Assembly: GCA_963383645.1 (NCBI GenBank)
Contig: OY726559.1
Coordinates: 121,138,239-121,202,238, forward strand
Source: Muscardinus avellanarius
Taxonomy: Eukaryota > Chordata > Mammalia > Rodentia > Gliridae
Direction: 5' to 3'
DNA: 64,000 nt
Positions 32,285-42,569 of this stretch are shown here, piece by piece. Within the stretch, counting starts at the first letter, position 1; each line of letters begins with the position of its first letter. Position numbers and translations under genes: made by a program. The notes beneath the pieces are model-generated. The model had not been told where the DNA came from, ran no database searches, and worked only from the letters and a program-made list of their open reading frames with translations.

Positions 32285-32513
32285 TTTTTTATTTTTTCTT
32301 ATTTATTTATTTATTCCTTTATTTAGTGGCACTGGAGTTCCTGGAAGCCCTTCTACCTCCGGGATATACTCCCAGACCTATCTTATATATTTTTTTATTT
32401 ATTTGGAAACAGGGTCTCTTAAGCCAGCGAGGCTGGCTTCGAACCTGCGCCATCCTTCTGTCTCCGCCTCCCAAGTGCGGGGTTTACAAGCGCGCCCCAC
32501 CACGCCCGACTCT
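32285..32513 (-). mobile_element. B1-dID SINE, subfamily C, inside MER1
   Basis: Complete antisense C copy with (TTTA)n. Confidence 0.92.
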
Positions 32514-32519
32514 CTTTTT

Positions 32520-32743
32520 TTCTTTTTGGTGGTGGTGGTACTGGGGACTGAACCCAGAAGCATTCTACCTCCCAGCTATATATGCCCTCAACCTTTTTTT
32601 ATTTTTTGGTTTTGAAACAAAGTCTCGCTAGTTGCGGAGAGTCTTGTTAACTGCTCAGAGTCTCGGTTGTTGGACTTGAGCCTGCGCTCTTCTTGCCCCA
32701 GCCTCCCAGGTGCTGGGATGACAGGCCTGTGCCCCGCGCCTGG
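32520..32743 (-). mobile_element. B1-dID SINE, subfamily D, inside MER1
   Basis: Adjacent to the previous copy. The flanks gcagtatct and acagcatct around the pair suggest this was the first insertion and the C copy came later at its tail. Confidence 0.9.
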
Positions 32744-33054
32744 CAATACAGCATCTCTCGACACTAAAGAAGCAGCCGCAGACAATGTAAAAATGAATGA
32801 GCATGGCTGTGTTCCAAAACTACTTATGGATATTTAAATGGGAATTTCACATAATTTTCATGTATCATAAAATAATATTTGTCTTTGAATTTTCATCTTA
32901 GCCTTTAAACAGGTAAAAGCCATTCTTATCTCATGGGCTGTCCAAAAAGGGGCCACAGACAAATTTTGCCCTTGGGTCTTAGCTTGCCATCTCCTAGACT
33001 ACAGCAACAATTCTGGAAATTGATTTGACACTAGACATTAAAAAGGCAATGTAT

Positions 33055-33223
33055 ACCAGGCATATCTATAATCCCAGTGCTTGGGACACTGAGACAGGTT
33101 CGAAGCCAGCCTTGGCTACTTAGCAACTTAGTGATCCTGTTTCAAAAAAGAAAAGAAAAGAAAAGAAAAGGCAAAAAGACTGGGGTGGGTATAGCTTCTG
33201 GGTTTAATTTCCAGTAACACACA

Positions 33224-33269
<46 letters not shown>

Positions 33270-33275
33270 ATGTAC
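33055..33275 (+). mobile_element. B1-dID SINE, old, (GAAAA)n linker and (CA)n tail
   Basis: Linker expanded to (AAAAG)n at 33147-33170; (CA)n 33217-33269. Confidence 0.87.
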
Positions 33276-33390
33276 AAGCCAGATGTGATGGCACACACCT
33301 GTAATTCCAGTATTTGGGAGGCTGAGATGGAGGACTGCAAGTTCCAGACCAGCCTCAACAACTTAATGAGATCCATTTCAAAATATACAG
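33276..33390 (+). mobile_element. B1 half of a SINE
   Basis: Sense B1 monomer without the ID half. Confidence 0.85.
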
Positions 33391-33397
33391 GCCTTTA

Positions 33398-33630
33398 GCC
33401 GGGCGTGGTGGTGCACTTTGTAATCCCCGCGCTTGGGAGGCTAAGACAGGCTGATCGCACAGGTTCGAAGCCAGCCTCAGCTACTTAGTGAGGCTCTCAG
33501 CAACTTAGTGAGACCCTGTTTCCAAATAAAATATAAAATAGGTCTGCGAGTATAGCCCGGAGGTAGAAAACCCCTGGGGGTGGCACCCCCAGTACCACCA
33601 AATAAGTAAATAAATAAATAAAATAAAAAT
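33398..33630 (+). mobile_element. B1-dID SINE, subfamily B, (AAAT)n tail
   Basis: Near-consensus except for a changed 'cccctgggggtggcaccccc' in the B-box region, which destroys the Pol III B box. Confidence 0.93.
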
Positions 33631-33779
33631 TACATAGGTTTTTTTGTATTAAAATAATCAGACACAAATACCTTGATAAGTAAAAAGTTAAAAGCTCACA
33701 CTCTGTCCTAATTGCCCTAATAATTGCTTTTCTGGGAATAACTTATAAGGCAAAAGAAAACGACGAAACTGAGACAGAA

Positions 33780-34180
33780 ATTATACAAAGAAACATCTAG
33801 ACATCTGGCAAATGGAACGGTACATTAAACCTTGGTATATTCATACAATGCAATATTATACAGACATAAATCTTTCACAAGAAATGTTTTATGACTTGCA
33901 GAAAATTCTAGTAATATAGTTTTGTGAAAAGTCAGGATGAAAAAATACACACATTATCCTGTCCCAGTTTTGCAAAGCACATACGTACGTACAGTGTGTA
34001 TGGATAGGAACTTATTCACAGAGAAAAGATGGGAGGGACGCAACGAGATGTGAATGGCACTCTGGCTGCTGCTTTATGGGCGATTAGATTTTTCTGTATT
34101 CTTTTGTTCTAATTTTCTACCATGAATGGCCATTACTTTTGTAATCAGAAAAACCCACAAATATCATACTTAAAAGAAAC
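33780..34180 (+). mobile_element. L1M 3' UTR
   Basis: 'ttggtatattcatacaatgc', 'aatattatacagacataaat', 'ttttgttctaattttctacc': an old L1M/L1ME 3' end. Confidence 0.7.
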
Positions 34181-34776
34181 CAGGAGGCAAAAATACAGAA
34201 TCTGAAGTTCATGTAGATTAGCCAGAGAAGAAATACAGAAATGCTTTTCCAATGCAACTGAACGTAAGATCCTGACACAATTGCAATGAAAAACAGACCC
34301 AGGCAACTGAAAGTCGCCGGGGTCTAAAATTCATGCAAAAATCACCACAGGAGAAGAAAAAAAAAGTTCTGATCAAGAGCAGCTGAGACCTGGAATCTAC
34401 AAGTGGCCCTACACTGATGTATGAAGGAAAAGTAACAGGAGCACAGGGTGGCCGGGGGCTCTGAGGCCTCCTCCCGCCCGCCCCAGGCCCCAGCCTTCTC
34501 CCCCAAAGCGAGCCAACAGACAGCCCCTTTCTTCCAGGAGAATGGACGTCTACAGCCGACCCTTGACTGTTTCACGGTTAAAGAGTTATGGCTTCTCTCT
34601 GCCAAGTGTTAACAACCATTTACCCCCAGACATATCTTTTTCTGGAGAGCGAGGGTGACAGGGACTAGGGAGGGTAATTTAAGTAAATGGGGGGGGGGGC
34701 TTAACCTACTTAATATTTTGCAGTGTGGTCCAGAACCTGCCCTACCTACAACCAGTCCATGGCTGTCATTTTGAGG
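34181..34776. other. Unique sequence
   Basis: A minus-strand 87-codon frame (34342-34605) has no splice or family support. Confidence 0.35.
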
Positions 34777-35008
34777 AGTCTACTGTACGCCAACCAGTGT
34801 GCGGAGCCTGTTTATCTGTTGCTTCATTTAACCCTATTAGGAAGACACTAAGAAAGCCTTTTCTCAGTGTTACCTAAATTGTCATACTAGCCAAGACATA
34901 CCTCATTAGGCATAGAGGGGTCAAATAATTTGCCCGGGGTTATATTGATAATTAGCCATGTTTGAAACCTGACCTCTCAAGTTTGTGACATCTATCACTG
35001 AAATACTT
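34777..35008 (-). mobile_element. MIR
   Basis: 'gtacgccaaccagtgtgcgg', 'cttcatttaaccctattag', 'aataatttgcccggggtta'. Confidence 0.65.
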
Positions 35009-35088
35009 TTCTCCTTTGATTCTAAGGATTGAACCAAGGGCATTCCATGCTCCAGCCCCAGCCCTTTCTATTTATTTTTTAAAAATTA

Positions 35089-35133
<45 letters not shown>

Positions 35134-35421
35134 TACTGGGGATGGAACCCTTCTACTTCCGGGCTACACTCCCAGATCTATTTTATACTTTTATTTGGAA
35201 ACAGGGTCTCCTAAGCCAGCGTGGCTGGCTTCGAACCTGTGCGATCCTCCTGTCTCCGTCTCCCAAGCGCGGGGATTACAAGCGTGCCCACCACGCCCGG
35301 CTTTATTTTTTAAATTTTGAACTGGTCTCCCTAAGTTGCTGAGGCTGGCCACAAACCTGCAATCCCCCTGTCTCTGCCTCCCAAGGACTGCAATTCCAGG
35401 TGTGAGCCACTGCGCCTGGCT
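35009..35421 (-). mobile_element. Older SINE split by a nested copy, with TSD
   Basis: ID half 35009-35086, B1 half 35310-35421. Outer TSD tgaaatactt at 34999-35008 and 35422-35431. Confidence 0.92.
35091..35302 (-). mobile_element. Nested B1-dID SINE, subfamily C, (TG)n side
   Basis: (TG)n 35091-35127. Inserted in the T-rich (antisense) linker of its host. Confidence 0.93.
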
Positions 35422-35439
35422 TGAAATACTTCTAAAACC

Positions 35440-35781
35440 AGACTTTCCAGAGGCAGGGTAGAAGGCCAGAGCTACCGTGCAACCGACCTGAGTCCAAGTT
35501 CAAGATCATAGTATGACTTTAGGCGAGCGATTTTTATTAGCTTCAGTTGTCTTGCCTAAAATAATGGGAGTCGTAAAAACCTGTCCCTCAAAAATAATAC
35601 AAGGAGCCGGGCGTCGTGGCGCATGCTTGTAATCCCCACGCTTGGGAGGCTGAGACAGGAGGATCGTACAGGTTCAAAGCCAGCCTCAGCTGGCTTAAGA
35701 GACCCTGTTTCCAAATAAAATATAAAATAGGTCTGGGAATGTAGCCCGGAGGTAGAAGGCCCCTGGGTTCCATCCCCAATA

Positions 35782-35832
<51 letters not shown>

Positions 35833-35837
35833 AATAA

Positions 35838-35869
<32 letters not shown>

Positions 35870-35935
35870 AAGGAAAATACTCAGCACATAGTAGGCTCTC
35901 AATAAAAGATGGCTATTCGAGGAACAGAACTGCTA
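35440..35935 (+). mobile_element. MIR split by a SINE
   Basis: Left 35470-35604 ('ctgagtccaagttcaag', 'atgactttaggcgagcga'), right 35862-35935 ('actcagcacatagtaggctc', 'aataaaagatggctatt'). Confidence 0.75.
35605..35861 (+). mobile_element. B1-dID SINE, subfamily C-linker/B-end, perfect TSD
   Basis: TSD aataatacaagga at 35592-35604 and 35862-35874. (CA)n 35784-35827 then (AAT)n. Confidence 0.96.
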
Positions 35936-36156
35936 GTAATTTTTTTTTTGCTAAGTCAAAACAGTCACAAGGTCTCTCCCAGGAAACACGGGAAAATAGA
36001 GGTGAAGGTAACTTGGGAAAAGCACTTTCCCTTCTTCATTTCTCAGAGACCTTCATCTTTCTTTTCCCATTCAAGATAAGGGAAGTGTATTTGGGATAAC
36101 AGGTTTAGAAATGGAGGTGCTTTAAGGCATCTTTATGCTTTAAAAATCAAGCTCAA

Positions 36157-36375
36157 GTCGTGTGGTGGTGCTGTAATCCCAGTGCTTGGGAGTCTGAGAC
36201 AGGAGGATCGCAGATTCTGCGCCAACTTCAGCTACTTAGTGAGACTCCCTGCAGCTTAGTGAGACCCTGTTTTAAAATGGAAAATAAAAAATTGGGCTAG
36301 GGGTATAGCTCGGAGATGGAATGCCCCGCCTCTGGGTTCAGTGCTCCTGGATTCAATCCCCAGTATTTAAAAAAT
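36157..36375 (+). mobile_element. B1-dID SINE, subfamily D
   Basis: TSD aaaaatcaagctcaa (36142-36156) versus aaaaatcaagttcaa (36376-36390). The ID half contains a small internal duplication ('gcctctgggttcagtgctcc'). Confidence 0.93.
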
Positions 36376-36390
36376 AAAAATCAAGTTCAA

Positions 36391-36888
36391 ACTCTTTAAG
36401 ACCACAAACCACTGTGCTGGTGCTTGTGCGGATGGACAGGAGCGATGAATGCTTCCCTCACGGAGGACTCGGCCTCAGAGCCTGTGAGATGAGCCAAAGG
36501 AGAATCTCTTACCCACAGAGAGGAAAGTGGCAAAGGCCTGCACTTCCTTTGTGGTTTAACCTAAACCACAACTCCTCCCCGTTGTTACAGAAGTGTTTTT
36601 CTTTCCGTACATTGTGATGTGAGTAGCTCCGTCCGTCTAACCTGTCCTTCCCTCCCTGCCATGTGGAAGCCTCTGGAGCACTGCTCTTCTCCGAGGCGAG
36701 CCTCTCCAGCTCGCAGGGCAGTTCTGAGCTGCTCTCCCAACCCGGCCATTCTCTCCACAGTGCCTGCCCGGGATTCCAGGAGACGCTGGAAGACCCCAGA
36801 GTCCTCCGATGCCCAGGCCAGGGCACACAGGAAGAGGGGACGAAGGAAAGCCAGCTGCACATTGCTTAGAGGCAAAAGAGACAAGACT
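36391..36888. other. Unique sequence with a RUNX-type palindrome
   Basis: Repeat-free, GC-moderate. Overlapping open frames on both strands (up to 121 codons) have no splice support. See the palindrome at 36549-36571. Confidence 0.4.
36549..36571. promoter_or_regulatory. Perfect inverted repeat of RUNX sites
   Basis: TTGTGGTTTA, spacer ACC, TAAACCACAA: two perfect, inward-facing 10-bp arms, each holding the RUNX core TGTGGT. Confidence 0.5.
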
Positions 36889-37035
36889 GCTGGGCGTGGT
36901 GGCGCACACTGGTAATCCCAGCACTCGGGAGGCTGAGACAGGAGGATCACGGTTCGCGGACAGCCTCAGCTACTGAGTGAGGCCCTCTGCAACTCAGTGA
37001 GACCCGGCTTCAAAATAAAGAATAAAAAATAGGGC
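36889..37035 (+). mobile_element. B1-dID SINE, subfamily A, 3' truncated
   Basis: Near-consensus B1 half and linker; stops at 'aatagggcag', losing the ID half. Confidence 0.92.
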
Positions 37036-37126
37036 AGAAGAGACTTCTGCTCTGCGATATACAAGAACATCAGCGTTTCCAGTTAGAGACGAATGGAGGA
37101 AACAGAAGGTCTTGACTTTGCTTTTT

Positions 37127-37331
37127 ATTTTTATTTATTTTCTTTTTTTGGTGGTACTGGGGAAGGAACCCAGGGGCCTTCTACCTCCAGGATACACTCC
37201 CAGACCTACTTTATGTTTTATTTGGAAACAGGGTCTCTTAAGCCAGCTGAGGCCAGCTTCGAACCTATGTGATCCTCCTGTCTCCGCCTCCCAAGCTCGG
37301 GGATTACAAGCATGTGCCACCACGCCCGACT
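37127..37331 (-). mobile_element. B1-dID SINE, subfamily C/B
   Basis: TSD cttgactttgcttttta versus cttgattttacttttta around the element. Confidence 0.94.
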
Positions 37332-37358
37332 TGATTTTACTTTTTAAGAGAAGGAAGA

Positions 37359-37570
37359 GCCCGGGCAGTGGTGCATGCTTGTAATCCCAGAATTTGGGAG
37401 GCTGAGACAGGAGGATCGTGGTTCGAGGACAGCTTCAGCTACTTAGTGAGGCCCTTTGCAACTCAGTGAGACCCTGTTTCCAAATAAAGAATAAAAATGT
37501 AGGGCTGGGGGTGTAGCTCGGGGTAGAATGACCCTGGGTTCCATCCCCAGCACTGCAAGGGGGGGGGGAG
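37359..37570 (+). mobile_element. B1-dID SINE, subfamily A/D
   Basis: Complete, with a poly-G end (37558-37569). Confidence 0.92.
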
Positions 37571-37573
37571 AGA

Positions 37574-37781
37574 AGCCAGGCACAGCGGCACATGCCTGTA
37601 ATCTCAGTACTTGGGAGGCTGAGACTAGAGCATTGCAGATTTGAGACCAGTCTCCACAACAAAATGAGCCTCTCATCAACTCAGTGAGACCCTGTTTCAA
37701 AATAAAGAATAAAAAATAGGGCTGAAGGTGTAGCTCGGAGGTAGAATGCCCCTGGGTTCCAGCCCCAGAACTGCAAAGTAA

Positions 37782-37812
<31 letters not shown>

Positions 37813-37905
37813 CATACATACATACATACAAAATAAAAAGGGCTGGGGTGTAGCTCAGAGGTAAAATACCCCTGGGTTCAATCCCCAGTACCACCACCAC
37901 TACCA
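37574..37905 (+). mobile_element. SINE with an extra ID half, (TACA)n between
   Basis: Complete copy 37574-37776, (ATAC)n 37782-37829, then a second ID half 37840-37900. (CAAA)n follows to 37950. Another B1-ID-ID arrangement. Confidence 0.9.
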
Positions 37906-37950
37906 CCACATCAAACAAACAAACAAAGAAACAAACAAACAAAACAAACG

Positions 37951-38478
37951 ATAAAGAGAGGAAAGGAAGAGATAACACACACATGCTCAAGTCAAGGAAA
38001 GGAAAAATCAGAAAACGGCCCAGAGAGGGAGGCTCGTAACTGCTGCTGTGTTCCGAGTTAATATTTGCCAGACTTAGCATTCCTGCAAGTGCCTCTGGGA
38101 TCATGGGCCCCGGCGTCACGTGAGTTCTCCATCTCAGCGGAGGGACAGGATTTCAACCGTATCACACACAGCTCTCGTTACTTGCAAGGAAATGATCTTA
38201 CTGAGGAAAGCAGTGCAAACCATAAACACATTTCCTTAAACCGGCAAGGCCGTGAGGTGCCCTGGGGCTGACGCGGGCTCCGCCAGGGCGGCTCTGCGCC
38301 CCTCAGGGTGCGGGCTGTGGAGGGACACCCTCAGCTCCAACTTTCTTGCTAGAGGGGTGAAGCAACAGTCACAAACTGAAAAGAACTTATCGAACACCAT
38401 CGATTCCAGAGTGTTTCTCTTCCAAGTAGTAGAAGAAAATTCTCTGCCTTTGAGAAGTTTTTGTTTGTTAAGAAAGCA

Positions 38479-38480
<2 letters not shown>
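37951..38480. other. Unique, partly GC-rich sequence
   Basis: GC-rich part 38100-38340 contains GTCACGTGA (38115-38123), an extended E-box of the MITF/TFEB type, and a forkhead-like ATAAACA. No exon recognised. Confidence 0.4.
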
Positions 38481-38510
<30 letters not shown>

Positions 38511-38738
38511 ACAACAATAATAACAATAATTACTGGAGATTGAACTCAGGGGCATTCTACCTTCGACCTACACCTCACCTTAGTATTGATTGATTGATTG
38601 GTTAATTGATTGATTTATATGCCCTTCATATTTGAAACAGGGTGTTACTAAGTTGCTGAGGCTAGCCTCCAACTTGCAATTCTCCTGACTCAAACTCCCA
38701 AATACCAGGATTATAGATGTGTAACACCAGGCCTGGCT
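38481..38738 (-). mobile_element. B1-dID SINE, old, (AAT)n and (GATT)n
   Basis: (AAT)n 38485-38530 precedes it; (TTGA)n lies in the linker. Confidence 0.85.
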
Positions 38739-38744
38739 TCCTTT

Positions 38745-38745
38745 T

Positions 38746-38792
<47 letters not shown>

Positions 38793-39203
38793 TGGTGTTG
38801 GGGATTGAACCCAGAGGCATTCTACTTCTAAGCTACACCCCAGCCCTATTTTGTGTGTGTGTGTGTGGGGGGGGTACTGGGGGTGGAACCCAGGGGCTTT
38901 TCTACCTCCAGGCTATACTCCCAGACCTATTTTATACTTTATTTGAAAACAGGGTCTCACTAGTTGCTGAGAGCCTAAGTAGCCGAAGCTGGCTTCAAAC
39001 CTGTGCGATCCTCCAGTCTCAGCCTCACAAGCGCGGAGATTACAAGCATGCGCCACCACGCCCGGCTTAATCTTTATTTTAAAAAAGGGTCTCGCTAAGT
39101 TGCAGAGGGCCTCACTAAATAGCTGAGGCTGGCAATAAACCTACAATCCTCCTGTCTCAGCCTCCCAAGTACTGGGATTACAAGCGTGCTCCACCATGCC
39201 CAG
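38745..39203 (-). mobile_element. Older SINE hosting a nested copy
   Basis: (TTTA)n 38745-38792, ID half 38793-38853, B1 half 39067-39203. Confidence 0.87.
38854..39066 (-). mobile_element. Nested B1-dID SINE, subfamily B, (TG)n side
   Basis: Complete copy; (TG)n at 38853-38866. Confidence 0.92.
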
Positions 39204-39206
39204 CCT

Positions 39207-39344
39207 TGTATTTTATTTTGAAACAGGGTCTCACTAAATTGTTGAGGGGCTTATTAAGTTGCTGAGGCTGGCCTGAAACCTTCCATCCTCCTGTCTCAGC
39301 CTCCCAAGTACTGAGATTACAGGTGTGCGCCACCATTCCCAGCT
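39207..39344 (-). mobile_element. B1 half of a SINE
   Basis: Third antisense B1 half in a row with no ID half of its own. Confidence 0.85.
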
Positions 39345-39384
39345 AAGAATGACCATTTTAAGGCTAGAAAAACCCTAGGTATCA

Positions 39385-39545
39385 TATGATCTACTTCCGT
39401 CTCCCTCCTTCTTCTAGCTTTTGGGTTGAGACTGTGAAAATTGAAGTCGAGGGAGGCTGAATGACTGTTCTCAGTCACTCCACCAGGAAATCAGCAGAGA
39501 TGGGCCAAATTTCCTAACTCCAAGTCTGGATACCTTTCCCTTGCA
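39385..39545 (-). mobile_element. MIR
   Basis: 'ggctgaatgactgttctcag', 'ccaccaggaaatcagcagag', 'ctccaagtctggatacctt'. Confidence 0.6.
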
Positions 39546-39697
39546 GGCTTTTTAACAGTTCATTTATACTTAAAAAAGAATAAATAAAACCAGTAATCAT
39601 GTGAGTTAATATGACACAAAGCATGTCCACAGAAGTTTTCAGGAATGCAAAATCTGAGGTTAGTTAGGCCAGAAAGATTTCTTTTGTTTCTTACCTT

Positions 39698-39935
39698 TTG
39701 TGTGTGTGTGTGTGTGAGTGTGTATGTGTGTGGGCACTGGCAATTGAACTCAGGGACATTCTACCTCTGAGCTATAGCCCCGGCCCTATTTCTTTATTTT
39801 CTACTTTGAAACAGGATCTTGCTCGGCTGATGAGAGTCTCACTACTTGCCGAAGCTGTTCTTGAACCCGCGATCCTTCTCCTGTCTCAGCCTCCCAAGTA
39901 CTGGACTTACAGGCGTGTGCCACCATGCCCAGCTA
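39698..39935 (-). mobile_element. B1-dID SINE, subfamily D, (TG)n side
   Basis: Complete antisense copy after (TG)n 39698-39732. Confidence 0.92.
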
Positions 39936-40335
39936 GAAAGGTTCCTCTGGATGTGATATGTAGAAATTGTCAGGAACTTGGTTCAAATCAACAGCCATTT
40001 TCTAAATACTGGTCTACGCAAAGCACTTGAAGTATAGAGGAGGAGAGCCAGTGAGATGCGTATCACACTGTCCCTGCCCTGAAGGACAGTGTACGGACTG
40101 GATTCATTGGCTAGGGGAATAACTGAAGTAACCCGCACAGACAGGCGAGTCAGCAAGAAAGAAAGGCAGACTCTCAGAAACACTACGACAAAGGAAAGTT
40201 GGCCAGAAACTTTGATGGGATATCGCTGGAGAGGGAGAATTCAAATTGTATTAAGATATGAAGGGGTAGAGTTTTCTAAACTTAAGCTGGGCCAAGGGGA
40301 AACAATTAAATAAACTTTTATTTCAAAAGTCTTTG
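39936..40335. other. Old, unassigned sequence
   Basis: 'gtccctgccctgaaggacag' resembles a mammalian-wide repeat word. No gene. Confidence 0.35.
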
Positions 40336-40757
40336 AGCTGGACAAAGCGGTACGTGCCTGTAATCCTAGTACTTGGGAGGCTGAGACAAGTTCGCAGCCA
40401 GCCTCCGCAACTTCATGAGACCTTCAACAACTCAGTAAGACCCTGGTTCAAGATAAAAAATAAAATAGGGCAGGGCGTGGCGGCGCACGCTTGTCATCCC
40501 AGCATTCGGGAGGCTGAGACCTGGAGGATCGCGGTTCGCGGACAGCCTCAGCTACCTAGTGAGGCCCTCTGCAACTCAGTGAGACCCGGTTTCAAAATAA
40601 AGAATAAAAAATAAGGCAGGGGGTGTAGCTCGGAGGTCAAATGCCCCTGGGTTCCATCACCAGACCCGCAAATAAATAAATAAATAAATAAGATAAAATA
40701 GGACTGTGTAGTATTTGGAGGTAGAATGCCCCTGGGTTCAATCCCAAGTGCCCACAA
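40336..40757 (+). mobile_element. Older SINE split by a nested copy
   Basis: B1 half 40336-40469, ID half about 40700-40757. 'gataaaatagg' occurs on both sides of the insert. Confidence 0.88.
40470..40692 (+). mobile_element. Nested B1-dID SINE, subfamily A
   Basis: Near-consensus A copy with (AAAT)n. Confidence 0.93.
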
Positions 40758-40807
40758 AATATTTATATATATTTGAAGTTTGTCTTTATAGATGAGAATA
40801 AATATGA

Positions 40808-40977
40808 TTTTTTTTTTTTTTTTTTTTTTTAGGAACCAGGGATGAAACCCAGGGGCATTCTACCTCCTAGCTACATCTCCAGCCCTATTTTTTTTTTTTT
40901 TTTGGTCTGTTTATTTCTTACTGAGTTGCAAAGGGCCTCACTAAGTAGCTTAGGCTGTCCTCAAACCATGATCTTCC
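40808..40977 (-). mobile_element. Left arm of a head-to-head SINE pair
   Basis: Antisense ID half and part of B1, missing the 5' 55 bp or so of B1; joined directly to the next element. Confidence 0.9.
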
Positions 40978-41148
40978 GGCACTTGGGAGGCGGAGACAGG
41001 AGGATCGCAGTTCTCGGACAGCCTCAGCTACTTAGTGAGGTCCTTTGCAACTCAGTGAGACCCTGTTTCAAAATAAAGAATAAAAAGTAGGGGCTGGGGG
41101 TGTAGTTCAGAGTAGAATGCCCCTGGGTTCCATACTAGGTACCACAAA
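40978..41148 (+). mobile_element. Right arm of a head-to-head SINE pair
   Basis: Sense copy starting at 'gcacttgggaggcggagac', so its first 30 bp are missing too. The two arms form an inverted repeat with a loop of about 25 nt. Confidence 0.9.
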
Positions 41149-41293
41149 AAATAAAAAAGTAAACAAACAATGAGCTGGTGATGGCCTTGGCTGCTGTGCT
41201 CCTTGGGTTTTATAAGGTACATATCAATTTTAGCCCAGTTTACCTGTTAATTGTACAAGTATAAATGCAATTATTTTAATATCATGGTTAGGT

Positions 41294-41294
<1 letters not shown>

Positions 41295-41341
<47 letters not shown>

Positions 41342-41548
41342 TTTTTTGTGGTACTGAGGGTGGAACCCAGGGGCTTTTCTACCTCTGGGCTATACTCTCA
41401 GACCTATTTCATACTTAATTTGGAAACAGGGTCTCACTAAGTTGCTGAGAGCCTCACTAAGTAGCTGAGGCTGGCTTCGAACCTGTGCGATCCTCCTGTC
41501 TCCGCCTCCCAAGCGCGGGGATTACAAGCACACGCCACCACACCTGGC
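41295..41548 (-). mobile_element. B1-dID SINE, subfamily B, (TTTC)n side, perfect TSD
   Basis: TSD tcatggttaggtt at 41282-41294 and 41549-41561. (TTTC)n 41295-41340. Confidence 0.96.
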
Positions 41549-41665
41549 TCATGGTTAGGTTATTTCTAGTTACTCAAAAGCCAAAAACAATCCCAAATTT
41601 TAGTGTCATAACTGTGGGAAGCTCTGTGGATTTTCTTGCACTAAAATAGCTCTCCAAAAGATTCA

Positions 41666-41832
41666 TCAAGCCCAGTATCATTCTACCTATGAACTATATC
41701 CCACCCCTATTTTATTTCGTTTTGACACAGTGTCTCCTTAAGTTGCTGACAGCCTTGCTAAGTTGCTGAGGCTGGTCTTGAACACATGATCCTCCTGTCT
41801 TCGCCTCCCAAGTCCTGGGATAATGGGTGTGC
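41666..41832 (-). mobile_element. B1-dID SINE, old
   Basis: Antisense; loses its 5' end where the next copy begins. Confidence 0.85.
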
Positions 41833-41833
41833 A

Positions 41834-42032
41834 TTTTTTTTTTTTTTTGTGGTACTGGGGTTCCTGGAAGCCCTTCTACCTCCGGGCTACACTCCCAGAC
41901 CTATTTTTACATTTTTATTTGGAAACAGGGTCTCCTAAGCCAGCGCACGTGGCTGGCTTCGAACCTGCGCGATCCTCCTGTCTCAGCCTCCCAAGCGCGG
42001 GGGTTACAAGCGTGCGCCACCACGCCTGGCTA
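41834..42032 (-). mobile_element. B1-dID SINE, subfamily C
   Basis: Linker extended by 'cacgt' (agcgcacgtggctgg), otherwise near-consensus. Confidence 0.94.
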
Positions 42033-42192
42033 GATGATGCTTTTGACAGTAATATATTTAATGAATTCATCTTCTTTCTCACCCCAATCCTCCAGTGACC
42101 AGAGGTCAGCAGTAAATGAAGTTGCTTACAGTCTTCATAACCTCTCACCTCGGCCTCGTGGTTGCTGTTTTTGAGAGAAACAGCCGAGTGGA

Positions 42193-42277
42193 GACGTCAT
42201 CCTTTGAGTTAGTCAAAACAGAAAGCCCAGGAAGAGTTGGGACTCATGCTCCATGACGTCATCACTGTCCTGAGTCA
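42193..42277. promoter_or_regulatory. CRE/AP-1 motif cluster
   Basis: In the unique stretch 42033-42345: GACGTCAT (42193-42200), full palindromic CRE TGACGTCA (42254-42261) and AP-1 site TGAGTCA (42271-42277), within 85 bp. Enhancer-like, target unknown. Confidence 0.4.
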
Positions 42278-42349
42278 GGTGACATTTCTCATTCATTAGT
42301 ACCATATTCCACATTTCTATATCTATATGTCATCATGATGTTTAGTAAT

Positions 42350-42522
42350 CTTTTTTTTTTTTTTTTTTTGCAGGTATGGAGGTGGAACCCAGGAGCTTTC
42401 CACCTGTGAGCTACACCTCCAGCCCTATATTTTATTTTCTTTTTATTTATTTATTTATTTATTTTTGGTGGTACTGGGGTTCCTAGAAACCCTTCTACCT
42501 CTGGGCTACACTCCCAGACACC

Positions 42523-42569
<47 letters not shown>

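Larger units (their letters stand above)
32197..33000 (+). mobile_element. MER1-type hAT-Charlie element, split by two SINEs
   Basis: Left piece 32197-32283 ('ttctataaagggcaggtag', 'taaatatttttgatttttgg', 'ttgcaagccatgcag'). Right piece 32745-33000 ('gcagccgcagacaatgtaa', 'gagcatggctgtgttccaaa', 'cacataattttcatgtatca', 'cattcttatctcatgggctg', 'ttgcccttgggtcttagctt'). The order is that of MER1A/B. Non-autonomous, no coding capacity. Confidence 0.8.
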
